Assembly: GCA_037892935.1 (NCBI GenBank)
Contig: JAYXKI010000004.1
Location: 2,294,001 to 2,358,000 of the forward strand
Source: Phlebopus portentosus
Taxonomy: Eukaryota > Basidiomycota > Agaricomycetes > Boletales > Boletinellaceae
DNA: 64,000 bases
Reading direction: 5' to 3'
In this document: in pieces, positions 42,913-53,183 of the stretch
Layout of the letters: every line of letters begins with the position of its first letter
Position numbering within the stretch: position 1 is the first letter of the stretch
The notes under the pieces: model-generated
Told to the model about the DNA's origin: nothing
The model's input: only the letters and a program-made list of their open reading frames with translations
Database searches by the model: none
Program-made: the position numbers and the translations under genes

Positions 42913-44609
42913 ATGCAAGGTATGTCGGATTTTCGAGGTCGTGCCTATGAGTCACGTAGTGGGCTTCTCATCAGTGCTTTCATAGTGAATATGATCGCTC
43001 TGCTCGCAATATCGACATTCCTGATTGGCTCTGTCGATGCATCCTACAGGACAGGGTTGCTCACCTCAGATACTTTGTCTGTCCTTAGAATGCTCGATAC
43101 GCTAGTCATAATAAAATTCCCGGATTCTGGCCACGTCTCCGGAAAAGCCATCATAGAGCCAAGGAAAGTAGAAAGCTCTGCCAACATTACGTTTCGGGGT
43201 GTCATAGTTCTGTACATTTCAACAGCTTTTACGATGCTCATCAAACGTAAGTCTTCCGGGCCTTACATCATCCGTGGCATACGCGTGTAAATTCACACCT
43301 ATTCCTTCTTTGACGGTCTTGGAAAATACCTCGTCATCAACTTCAAGTGTTATCGTGTGCGTTTCTTTCATCTGTGTTCAATCATAACAAATAGAAATGC
43401 TGATTCTTGGGCAATAGCATTCCTATCACTCGTCAAGCTCTGTATCTATATCTTGGCACTTACGCTTATGATTCATGTCGTCGTCTCCAACACGTGTAGG
43501 TGTCGAAATTATCTTCCTTGGGACCTACAATATGCTGAAGTCGCGGTATTCTAGATACCTGGCGTCAGCTTATATCTTCTGTGTGCAGCCTTTCACCACA
43601 ACTGTTCCAGGACAATCAACAGCATCATTCTCTGTCTGGTATATAGATCACGCATTCTCCTTTCCTTCGGATAAACTCTGAGTGCAATCGGATAGGAGAT
43701 GAAGAAGGCCGCGACGATATTAATCGTTTTAAAACATCTCCAAGTTCAGACCCATGCAAGACAGACCACTTACATGTAACCGATGAAGATACACCCCAAA
43801 ACTTCCCGGGTGGCTCAGGTAATCGTCAAATATTTCTACCAAACTTCAGTACTAATCTTGTAATGCAGATAACATATCTGACAGAAAGCCAGATATGCAT
43901 GATACCACGCACCGGACTGATGTTGGACATCCAGCTCCAGACAGTAGCGTCAAGACGACCGATTCGCAGGGACGTAGTGCCGAGGATTCTCGCATAGAAG
44001 AGGACAACAAGGGTAAGTACCCTCTTGCTTAATGGCCATCATTTACTCACAAACCGGAAGACATAAAAAGACACTGCGATGAAATCACAGAAGCACACAA
44101 GCCATTGAACAAAGCGTCATTCCATGAGAGCTTCAGTCATAATCCCTTAAGCGAAGCGCGCTCCGAGAAGACTCACGATGAAGAACACGGAAGTCGCAGT
44201 TCCTCGAATGAACTGTCTGAGGAGAAAATCACACAGTCTTCTTCTGATACGCAGGCCATCGTTGACAACAAGCCTGGTAACCTCGACAAAATCATTACGG
44301 AAACCCACGAAGGAGACAATGAGACGAATGGACAAGCAGCTAACAAGCCGATGGATGGACTTGCGGGCAAAAGTCTTGAAGAAAAGAAGGCTACAGCACG
44401 CAAGGTCATACGCGACACAATTGCCAATCCAGTGCCTCCGGCAAACGTTCCGTTTCATCCAAACGTCGATGTTGGAGAGAAACTCATAAGCCCCGAACAG
44501 GTTAGTATTTGAGTTCTTGTGTCACAAACTGATCTGATCATTCGCAAAGACTCGCCGCGTTGTGCTGGATGCACTGATGATGTATGTCTCGGAAGATAAC
44601 ACTCGGTAA
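42913..44609 (+). CDS. Hypothetical membrane-anchored protein with long acidic tail
   Basis: The C-terminal half is well supported: exons ending 43818, then 43869-44012, 44061-44500 and 44550-44609, with the last stop TAA at 44607. The first two of these junctions are phase 1 and the last is phase 0. It encodes a long hydrophilic Asp/Glu/Lys/Ser-rich region and ends NPVPPANVPFHP...EKLISPEQTRRVVLDALMMYVSED, a conserved-looking tail. The N-terminal half from ATG 42913 has hydrophobic segments (LLISAFIVNMIALLAISTFLIG, split for the eye at two helices, and FLSLVKLCIYILALTLMIHVVV), but its exon joins are uncertain. The general layout is membrane helices followed by a disordered cytosolic tail. Family not recognised. 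Confidence 0.45.
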
Positions 44610-45716
44610 TCCCGAGAAGAAATGGTGTCAGAAGAATGAACTTGTTCGCAAATCGCTTGCACCATCCCGAATTAGAATTTAAAATAATGTCCGCCTTCGT
44701 TATTCTGTATGGTTTTCAGCAAGATAAAAACGCGTAAGTTGTTTCTGCTCAGTTGATGAAGGATGAAAGAACGTTGAAGATATGCCCAAATTCCGCCGGA
44801 CTCGGACATGACGCCAATCAACAGGCAAAGCAATTTGGCTTTAGCGAACGTGTAGTCCTTGATTGGGAGAGACACTGTGCGAAGACCCCAGGTCGTACCG
44901 GGTCAATCATACAAAAAAAGAACCCTGAGCCCTACACAAGGTTGAACTCAGTCTCAGAACCCCAAGCGTTAATCGGGCAGTTTCAAGGGAAAGAATATTT
45001 CAGCTTCTAGTCTTAGTCTGGATGACAGCGGGAAGTCTGGCCAGAGACACGCGGTCAGACTGTTTGAGATTTATGTACACGAACCGATTTCTCGGCATAT
45101 CTTCTCTGTAAGTATTTATGATGCTCGACCCTATGTCACCGGATTCAGCCACGAAAGCCTCAGCGGGCGCCCCTCATTGACGCTCGGTTATGCAGTGCGT
45201 AGCTAGGTAGTTCCAAGGAGCAATGAGGAATTCGTATGCTCGAGATAAGGGAGACAATTTGATAAAAGAAAAAGAATATAGCCAAGGAACTGAGATAACA
45301 GAGGTGTTCTCGATTTGGGTAAGCGGAGACAGTAAGACCGAAGAAGAGGGGTAGCGCGTACCATAGCGAGTAACGATCCCAGTAACAAGCAATAGTGAGT
45401 GGAGTTCAAGCTTGACGCGACCTTTATGATTGGTTAGCTTACATAAGATATTAGTAAGTAATAAAATGTCGTTGCTGGGCTCAGCTGAACCTGAAGCTCT
45501 TTTTAAAATTTGGTCACCGCTGTCGAGGAATCGAGTGAGCTGACGAGGGCATACAACACCAATTGTCCCCGGATCTCGAAGATGCACATGGGGCCCGAGA
45601 CAACTGGAGGACAAAATCTCCCATTCTCGCCAATACAGCATCACATTGTCTTGTCATGCGTAGACAGGCTCAGATGCAGCTCAATTGAACGATGGAAATA
45701 CATCCTCCCCAGCTTC
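44610..45716. other. Intergenic between convergent genes, possible old repeat
   Basis: About 1.1 kb. A minus-strand open frame at 45644-45174 has LTR-like composition, but no pair, PBS or PPT was found, so I do not call it. Confidence 0.3.
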
Positions 45717-47883
45717 CTAAGCCATGATATCGTACAGTCTCCAAAACCATCCCCATCGACCTTTCCTCCTCGCCGCGTGCAGTGCATCGTCTTCCGCATC
45801 ATGCTCGTCATCAAAATGCTCGTCCGCATATAGGTCAACGGTATCCACGTCCACCACTTCCCTGCTGGTGTGCTTCGAAGCTATCACACTTTGAATTGTC
45901 GGGTAGCCCGCGTCTGCATCAGAACCAATGGGATGGTGCGAGTGAACGAACTCTTTTCTGTGTCGGATAAAGTACCAGGCGAAGGTCATAATCGCCATCA
46001 CAGGAAGCTCGAGGTACAATGATAAGAAATCGATAAACGAGAATAAGGGATAGAAGGATGTCCAGCCTTGGACTGAAGAGGAAAAGTTCAGTATGAGTGT
46101 CAAGGTAAGGTTCACGGAAGAACGAAGACCACGCACAGAGGATGATCAACGACACGGAGAACACGACGAAGGGTGCACCCCATGGCCATGTCCAATTAGC
46201 TCGGAACTTCATTTCGGAGAGAGATCTGCCTTGCGCGATCCAGGCTTTGCGGAAGCGCCAGCTCGCTATCCCAATTGATAGCCAAGCGATCTTTGAACAG
46301 GTGTCAAGAGATAATTCGGGATATACCCAATGAAGCAAGCTGACCTGATTTGACACCCCAACAATGTTCTGTAACCAACCCCAAAGTTCACCAGATCCGA
46401 TGAAGGAGCTCGAAAAGCACAGAGCACTGATACTAGCAGTTCCAAGAAGGGCTCGGAGAGGGACACCGCGAGAGGTCGTCTGCGAAAAGAAACGCGGTGC
46501 AAGTGCCGGAGTTGACGTGGATAGCGAGTATAGAATGCCTATGAGGACCAACAGTCAGCACGAGCACAGTTTGAGACGACAGAAATGCACTCACGAGTTC
46601 CAGCATATAGTGCATGGTTACCAGCAGAAAGCACGGACGTGAGGATAACGGTATTCATGAAGGACGCTGCGACATCTGCATTGCAAACATCAAGTTCAAT
46701 TGATGGTTCCAGAAATGGACACATGTTACATACTGGAACCCGCCTCTCGGAAAACAATCGTGAACGGTGATGTAGTCGTGGAACGGTTTGAGAGATTAGG
46801 GTAATCGTATGGTACTAGAAATATGAAATAATCAGGGATGCAAAGAGAGACGATGGCAAGGACCATGATTACCGTTAAGACCGATCATTAGAATAGAAAA
46901 GATATAGAAAAGTAGGATGCGCCAGAATACGACACGAACTATGCGTGGCATGTTCTTGGTAGGGTTCTTCGTCTCTCCTGCGGTAATTGCGAGGCTCTCC
47001 GTACCACCATAGGCGAAACTGGCAGTTACGAAAACACGGGCAAATCCCGCAATACCATCCACGAAGGGCGCCCCGGGAATATGCCAATAACGGGTTCCGA
47101 TTGGTGTATGTTGGCGGTTTACACCTGCATTGACGAGTGCTCCAACAATTATGAAGAGCACCACGGTGAACACCTTCAACGACGAGAGTATGTACTCTAT
47201 AACTCAGAATCAGAGACCTTCCAAAACACGTGAAGATAACGGAAGCAAACGAACCCATCTCGCCGTAAGAACGTACACTGAGAGCATTCACACCCAGGAG
47301 GAAAGCGAGGAAAACGACAGAGATGACCCAAGGATGCCAGTCAGTCCAGAAGTGTAAAACGAGCTGCGCGGCGGTGAGGTCGGACGCGACCGATACAGCA
47401 TCGTTGAACCAGTAATTCCAACTCAGAGCAAAGGCGTAGGAAGGAGAGAAGAAACGTGCTGTGTAAACTGTAAACGAGCCGGCAACTGGGTATTGCGTAG
47501 CAAGCTCTCCAAGCAAGGAGACGGTGATGTAGACAATGAAACCGACAATCCCGTAGCAGATTAGAATGCTGAAACAATGATCATAAGTGAGGAATAAAAG
47601 GAGACACCAGTGAGCGGATATACCTGGCTGGACCACCCTGAGCCAGCGAACGGCCAGTACCTAAGAAAAGGCCAGTTCCGATGGTCCCACCAATTGCGAT
47701 CATCGACACTTGACGAATCGAAAGGTCCCGTCGAAGCCCTGTGTGCGGTACATTTGGCGTCCATACAGGAGCAGCCCCTAACTCTCGTTGATGGTGGGTA
47801 TCATTTGACGGATCTCTACCATCGTAGCGTCGCTCAACTCGTTCTTCACCTAATAGTGGTTCGCTGTCCAATGGATAGGACAT
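45717..47883 (-). CDS. Amino-acid permease (APC/YAT family)
   Basis: Eight exons (47883-47624, 47568-47255, 47196-46873, 46814-46740, 46675-46595, 46538-46345, 46290-46137, 46072-45717) join in continuous phase to 585 residues. The hydrophilic N-terminus leads into RQVSMIAIGGTIGTGLFLGTG, the TM1 signature of fungal amino-acid permeases. Further family blocks are the PVAGSFTVYTARF loop, ASFAYGGTESLAITAGE, ASFMNTVILTSVLSAGNHALYAGTR and GVPLRAL. Twelve helices are expected, with a Asp/His/Arg-rich cytosolic tail ending GWFWRLYDIMA. It would import amino acids with protons at the plasma membrane. The copia element sits about 235 bp upstream of its start, in the same orientation, so the element's 3' LTR lies in its promoter region. 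Confidence 0.92.
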
Positions 47884-48117
47884 CAATATTGGATGTGGAT
47901 GAGAAGATGAGCGAGTATAGAAGGAGAGATTGATAATGCATTGTTGACTGTGAGTGGCGTTGAGATTGCAAGCAAAAGTCAAACTCGCGTCATCTGGGCC
48001 AATCCTCGCGCACTCGCCGACAGCCGTCCCGTGACCTCCATCTTTCCCTACTCGACACAACAAAACATTACATTTCGACTCTCACTTCCACCATATCAAC
48101 TACCCAACCAGTGGTTT

Positions 48118-48364
48118 TATTGAGAATGTACTCAGTCTATGAATGTAGTAGAAGACTCATATTCGTGTACCTATTGAGAATGTACTACAAGGAATGTAAG
48201 GACATAGTACTATAGGAAATTGTGTAAAGATCTCTCACCTCAGTCTATGAATGTAGTAGAAGACTGAGGTGTCAAACGAGCGGAAGGAAGTTTATAAGGG
48301 AACAAGAAAAGGAAATGGTCTAAATCTAAACATGACGATCACGACGACGTGTCGATTCTCAACA
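48118..48364 (-). repeat. Copia 3' LTR
   Basis: Directly upstream of the permease gene. It contains an internal duplication: a 25-bp unit is repeated at about 48136 and 48241, and the first ~16 bp recur at about 48174. Confidence 0.95.
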
Positions 48365-48373
48365 CCCTCCCTC
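48365..48373 (-). other. Copia polypurine tract
   Basis: GAGGGAGGG on the minus strand directly precedes the TGTTGAG start of the 3' LTR. Confidence 0.75.
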
Positions 48374-48399
48374 GTCGTGGCATACCATGCAAAGAAAAT

Positions 48400-51300
48400 T
48401 TACTGAAGTCCAAGCAAGGAGACACAACGTTCGTGGGCGACTGCACCGAGAGGTTTGGTGAGAATATCTGCAGGGTTACTCTCTCCACTGATGTGAATCA
48501 AGTGGATCCGCCGTTTGGAGACTTCGTCCCGAATATGATGGGCAGCAATGTCGATATGCTTAGTTCTGGAGAGGTATACCGGATTTTTTGTCATTAGAAT
48601 TGCAGCCTCGTTGTCGACATGAATATCAAGCGAGGATTCTCCAAAGCCGATACCTAATTCCTCGAGAAGATTACGAAACCAAATAGCCTCTTGAGTGCAA
48701 ACTGAGACCGACAAGTATTCCGCTTCTGCTGTTGACTTCGCCACTACGCTTTGCTTTCGGGATTTCCAAGCAATGGGACCACCTGCATACATGAAGACGT
48801 ACCCAGAGATAGATTTACGGTCAGTCGCGTCTCCAGCCCAGTCAGAATCTGAGAATGCAGTAAGCTTCGTCTCGTTGTCTTTACGATAAACTATTCCGAG
48901 GTCCTTCGTCCTGGACAAGTACCTCAAGATTCTGAGCGCTGCTTCCCAGTGAGTCTTTGTTGGTTTTTGAAGATACCGAGCTAGAACATTCACAGAGAAA
49001 GCTATGTCGACTCGGAGGACCGTTGCGAACCATAGTAGCTCCCCAACCAATTGCGTGTACGGCCATGTGGGCTTGGCTTCCACGGGAAGTTGATCGTGAG
49101 CGAAGATATTCAAGGCATCTTGTGCCATTGGTGTACGTGCTGTATACGCATTTTTCATTCCGTATTTTTCGACAGCTCGTTCAATTTTCTGCGCTAGGGA
49201 TAACTTGACAGTTTTAGCCTTCTCGTCGTATTTGAGGGTGAGTCCTAGCATGTTCGCCCCATCTTGGGGCTTCTTCTCCTTGAATTCGAAATATCTTCTT
49301 ATGTCATTTCGAAGCTGTGCAGCCGAGTTGCCACCAGACAGCGTCTTAGACTTCGGGGCTGCTGTACAGTCATCCACATGGGTTGAAATAATCGTTCTCC
49401 CCCCCTCGCTGTCTGAACGTATGTAGACGGTAGGCGCTGATACACATCTTTTGAAGCCGAGACTGGCTAGCTTGGCCGAAAAATGATCGGACCATGCCCT
49501 GGCACCCTGACGAAGACCATATAAGGCCCGTTTGAGACGACAGCATGGCAGCGAGAATCCATCGATTGAAAAGCCTGAGGGGTATTCAATGATGAGATCT
49601 TGCTCCGAAAGAGGACTGTGGAGGTAAGCAGAACTAATGTCCAGAGTTACAAGCTGACTGTTCTCCTCACAACTCAGTGCGCAGACTAACCGTGCTGAGA
49701 CAAAATCTCCTGACGAAGCGAAAGTTTCACCAAACTCTAGACCAGGGACTTGAGAATCTCCATGAGCGACCCAGCGAGCTCGGAACTCCAGAGTTCCATC
49801 GGCCTGTTCCTTGATGGCAAACACCCACAAGCCCTTTATGACATGAAGATCGTATGGTCTCTCTATCACATCCCAGACATCCATTTGATTTAATTTGGAT
49901 ATCTTGTAGGACATGGCGGCATGCCATTCAGATGATTGAGGTGATGACAGAGCTTCTGACGCTGATTTTGGAATGGAAATCTTCCCGAAAGAGGTTGCCG
50001 TGAAGACTTGTTCGTTCTTGGTGGGTCGTCTGTCAAGGTAGGTTAAGTCTCTTTCTTGTTGAGCACTGGCCTTTCCACGCTCGGTCAAGACATGAGGTCG
50101 CAAAGACGTTCGAGGACGAGTTATGAAAGAAGGTGTAGGCAATGATGAGATGTCTTTTACCAAGGATGAGTGTCGATCACGGACTCTGAATGTTTGAAAT
50201 TCATCGAAGATGACATCACGAGAGTATGAAATTCCTTTTGTGTTTGGGTCGATCAGTCGATATGCCGCGTTGTCTCGGTACCCCAACAAGATCTTCTTTG
50301 TAGCTTTCGGTTCTAGTTTTCTCCGTTTTTCAGGTACCACATGGACATAAGCCATCGACCCGAAGGTTCTGATGTGATCGATGTTCGGTTTTCGGCCATG
50401 AAGGACCTCGAATGGTGTGGTGCTGCCATGATGTGACCTCCCACATCTGTTGTGGGTGTACACGAATGTTTCATATCCTTCAGCCCAGTACACAGGTGGC
50501 AAGTGTGCAAACTCCAGCATTGCACGCACCGCGTTAGACCCAGTACGGTTCATCCTCTCAGCTCTTCCATTCATTTCGTGTCGGTATGGAACTGTAAGGT
50601 GATGTACAATGCCGTTCTGTTGGTTGAATTCATTCATACTTGCATTGACAAACTCAGTTCCGTTGTCCGAATGAAGAGCTTTGATTGTAATGGAGTGCTG
50701 GGTCTTCAGAGACGAGAACAGCATCTTCCAGAGAGAAAGGACCATTTGGCTGCTTTTGTCAGCAATCGCATGGCACCACACATAATTGGAGTATTCGTCG
50801 ATGAATTTAAGACTGATAGATGCGCCCGAGAATGACTTATGCCCCATGAATTCGAGGTCCGAGTGGATAATATCACCGGGTTCGGTGGCATGAAGTTCCT
50901 TTGTGGTAGCTTCAAATGCTGGCATTTTGGACAACACGCAAGTTTCGCAATAATTGTTTGTAGTTTGCACGTCGGTAATTTTGATGCCATCGACCAGGTT
51001 GTCTCGTGCGATCTGTTCAATCCTCTTGGGATCGATATGGCTTAGACGCTGGTGCCACACATGGAGGGGTTGATGAGCTCCTTCTTCTGTTGACGTAAGG
51101 TATGCGTGTTCACATTTGACCCCCATTTGCATTATCCACTGATTTCTTTGGATCACTGCCCTCGCATAGGGAACCCCTTTGATCATGAATTGGATACTTT
51201 CATCGTCTGAGAATATTCTGACACCCTTTCGATGTAACTGATGGAGAGAGAGAAGGTTGACAGAGACGTTTGGTACGTACAAAACTTCCTTGATTGGAAC

Positions 51301-51513
51301 GACCGTGGTTTCTCCCTTATATTGAAATGTTCCTAGGACGGTGCCACGTCCAACCCCCCAGAGGAGTTGTGCATTATCGTGGGCTGTAGATATTGGAATG
51401 GGTTCGATCTCCTCAAAGGTCATAAAATTGGCTTTCTCGTTCGTCATGTGAGATGTTGCTCCAGAGTCAAACACCCAAGATTCGCGCGATAGTCCAATTT
51501 CATTGGCTATCAT
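48400..51513 (-). CDS. pol: Copia Pol (protease, integrase, RT, RNase H)
   Basis: An open frame of 1037 codons. Protease has VFDSGATSHM. The integrase zinc region (HQRLSHID, then CETCVLSK) precedes the catalytic core with Asp in HSDLEFMG, Asp in HSDNGTEF and the Glu of GRAERMNR. RVT_2 reverse transcriptase has AYLHSPL and the catalytic STHVDDC, with His where many elements have Tyr. RNase H has SDSDWAGD and KSTAEAEY. It ends 36 bases before the polypurine tract. The frame is the same as gag, separated by TAA at 51537-51535 and seven codons. As Pol lacks its own strong start signal, it was probably once one polyprotein. Confidence 0.94.
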   Translation of the reverse strand: MIANEIGLSRESWVFDSGATSHMTNEKANFMTFEEIEPIPISTAHDNAQLLWGVGRGTVLGTFQYKGETTVVPIKEVLYVPNVSVNLLSLHQLHRKGVRIFSDDESIQFMIKGVPYARAVIQRNQWIMQMGVKCEHAYLTSTEEGAHQPLHVWHQRLSHIDPKRIEQIARDNLVDGIKITDVQTTNNYCETCVLSKMPAFEATTKELHATEPGDIIHSDLEFMGHKSFSGASISLKFIDEYSNYVWCHAIADKSSQMVLSLWKMLFSSLKTQHSITIKALHSDNGTEFVNASMNEFNQQNGIVHHLTVPYRHEMNGRAERMNRTGSNAVRAMLEFAHLPPVYWAEGYETFVYTHNRCGRSHHGSTTPFEVLHGRKPNIDHIRTFGSMAYVHVVPEKRRKLEPKATKKILLGYRDNAAYRLIDPNTKGISYSRDVIFDEFQTFRVRDRHSSLVKDISSLPTPSFITRPRTSLRPHVLTERGKASAQQERDLTYLDRRPTKNEQVFTATSFGKISIPKSASEALSSPQSSEWHAAMSYKISKLNQMDVWDVIERPYDLHVIKGLWVFAIKEQADGTLEFRARWVAHGDSQVPGLEFGETFASSGDFVSARLVCALSCEENSQLVTLDISSAYLHSPLSEQDLIIEYPSGFSIDGFSLPCCRLKRALYGLRQGARAWSDHFSAKLASLGFKRCVSAPTVYIRSDSEGGRTIISTHVDDCTAAPKSKTLSGGNSAAQLRNDIRRYFEFKEKKPQDGANMLGLTLKYDEKAKTVKLSLAQKIERAVEKYGMKNAYTARTPMAQDALNIFAHDQLPVEAKPTWPYTQLVGELLWFATVLRVDIAFSVNVLARYLQKPTKTHWEAALRILRYLSRTKDLGIVYRKDNETKLTAFSDSDWAGDATDRKSISGYVFMYAGGPIAWKSRKQSVVAKSTAEAEYLSVSVCTQEAIWFRNLLEELGIGFGESSLDIHVDNEAAILMTKNPVYLSRTKHIDIAAHHIRDEVSKRRIHLIHISGESNPADILTKPLGAVAHERCVSLLGLQ

Positions 51514-51534
51514 GGCAGCGTCACCTATGCGGTG

Positions 51535-52875
51535 TTAAATTGTATTCGCGACTCTAGCTGACTCAGAGCTCGAAGATAGATTGACTACAGAGAGGTTTGC
51601 ACGTTGTCTCTCTAGGGCTGCTATTTGCGCTGACAGGTTTGCATGTTCATGATTAGCCAGGTCGGGAGGAATTCGATAGTTTTGAGGGCGTCTATGAATG
51701 GAACCCCCCCCTGGCGCCCAACAGTCTGGTATCGAATGGCCGACACGGTTGCAATTAGTGCAAACCTGTCCGTTTCTACCACGAAAACGAGGTCGTGGTT
51801 GCTGCACCCTAGTTTGAAGAGCTTCCTCAACTTTGTTGATTTTTGCGAAACCCCGGGCATCTTGGTTCTCGAGGAATGCAATGAAGCGATCAGGTTGTGG
51901 TAAAGAATCCCCGAATACGGCAAGTGATTTCCATTGATCATTATCTTCTAGTGAGTTTACGATCGTAGTATGCCAGTCATCATCATCCATCTTGCCTCCA
52001 CAGTTGACATATTGCGCTCGCAAATTGCGAAGAGAAGTTATGTGATCCTTCATCTTCTCTTCCAGTTGGATTTTCTTTCGGTCTAAGTTCAATTTTGCAG
52101 TTGCACGAGCAGCGGAAGTCTTCTTAGAGAAGCGGTTATTGATGGTTCTCCATAGCTCAGCTGCAGAATCAAGATCATCCGCCAATTCTCCATAGAGATC
52201 AAAGTCCATGTTCATTGCCAGTTGTGACGTTGTCAAGTTATCAACAGTCTGCCAGATGTCATAAGCTTTGCTCGACGAATCATGAGGAGCTGTATCAGTC
52301 CCTTCAGCGTGCCCAATCCATTTATGCGTACGGAGAATAACAAGTTGAACTTTTCTCCAGGATACAAAATTCGAGCTGTCTGGTTTTAGATGGTTGGACT
52401 CTGAGAACTCCTTGACACAGTATTCCCATGGTTGTTTAACTTTGGGATCGTTTGCTTAGTTCTTCGCGAGTGGGACTAGAGAGAGTTCGTGATTGAAACG
52501 CTGGAACAAAGCATCCGAGTCGAGTTCAGGTGAGCAGATAAACGTAGTTCTGTTTTGAGATCTAGATTGATACGGTGAAGTCTGACTTGCAATGTGATTG
52601 ATCGATGTTCGACTAGGAACTGGAGAAATATGTGCCGGAATTGGTGCAGCATCGGCCATAGGAGGCGAAGCAGTTTGTGCTCGTGAAGGTTGATGCGACA
52701 TAGTCATTGGAAGTGTTGTAAGAGAACTTAATGATGTTTGGCTCTGTGCCACAGGTGCCACCGAGTTTACTTCTGCAGGTGGTAAACGGTTTGTATTGGA
52801 CAACCAGGGGTCTAAGTCTATCACAGGAAGAGGGTTGTTATTGGACGCTCTCTGGTGTCTAGTGTTGACTGGCAT
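51535..52875 (-). pseudogene. gag: Copia gag with an in-frame TAA
   Basis: The first in-frame ATG is at 52875. A Pro/Ser-rich N-terminal part is followed by TAA at 52458-52456. The same frame then continues through the typical copia Gag region (WRKVQLVILRTHKWIGH, AYDIWQTVDNL, then the UBN2-like LWRTINNRFSKKT and MKDHITSLRNLRAQYV) to the zinc knuckle CTNCNRVGHSIPDC and a TAA at 51537-51535. Both stops would be Gln (CAA) in an intact copy. The upstream TAA separates the N-terminal 140 codons from the capsid part. Confidence 0.85.
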
Positions 52876-52920
52876 AAAAGGATTGGGCGGCTGACGGTTG
52901 CGCTTAGCAGAGGAGCCCAA

Positions 52921-52931
52921 GGCTCATAACC
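52921..52931 (-). other. Copia primer-binding site, half-tRNA (initiator Met) type
   Basis: Right after the 5' LTR the minus strand reads GGTTATGAGCC. Its complement GGCTCATAACC matches the anticodon stem-loop of initiator tRNA-Met (CAT anticodon), the internal priming mode known for copia-type elements. Confidence 0.65.
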
Positions 52932-53178
52932 TATTGAGAATGTACTCAGTCTATGAATGTAGTAGAAGACTCATATTCGTGTACCTATTGAGAATGTACT
53001 ACAAGGAATGTAAGGACATAGTACTATAGGAAATTGTGTAAAGATCTCTCACCTCAGTCTATGAATGTAGTAGAAGACTGAGGTGTCAAACGAGCGGAAG
53101 GAAGTTTATAAGGGAACAAGAAAAGGAAATGGTCTAAATCTAAACATGACGATCACGACGACGCGTCGATTCTCAACA
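52932..53178 (-). repeat. Copia 5' LTR
   Basis: Identical to 48118-48364 except one transition near 53164. Confidence 0.95.
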
Positions 53179-53183
53179 GGTTT

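Larger units (their letters stand above)
48118..53178 (-). mobile_element. Complete Ty1/copia LTR retrotransposon
   Basis: Two 247-bp LTRs (48118-48364 and 52932-53178) bound a 5061-bp element flanked by GGTTT (48113-48117 and 53179-53183). In element orientation the LTR begins TGTTGAGAAT and ends ATTCTCAATA. The LTRs differ at one site (C/T at a CpG), so the insertion is recent. A purine tract GAGGGAGGG abuts the 3' LTR and a half-tRNA primer site abuts the 5' LTR. The order protease, integrase, RT, RNase H defines Ty1/copia. Gag and pol are in one frame interrupted by TAA at 52458-52456 and at 51537-51535. Confidence 0.96.

Noticed and set aside
45174..45644. Possible solo LTR or fragment of a retroelement
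   Set aside because: No partner repeat, target duplication or primer sites could be found in the window.
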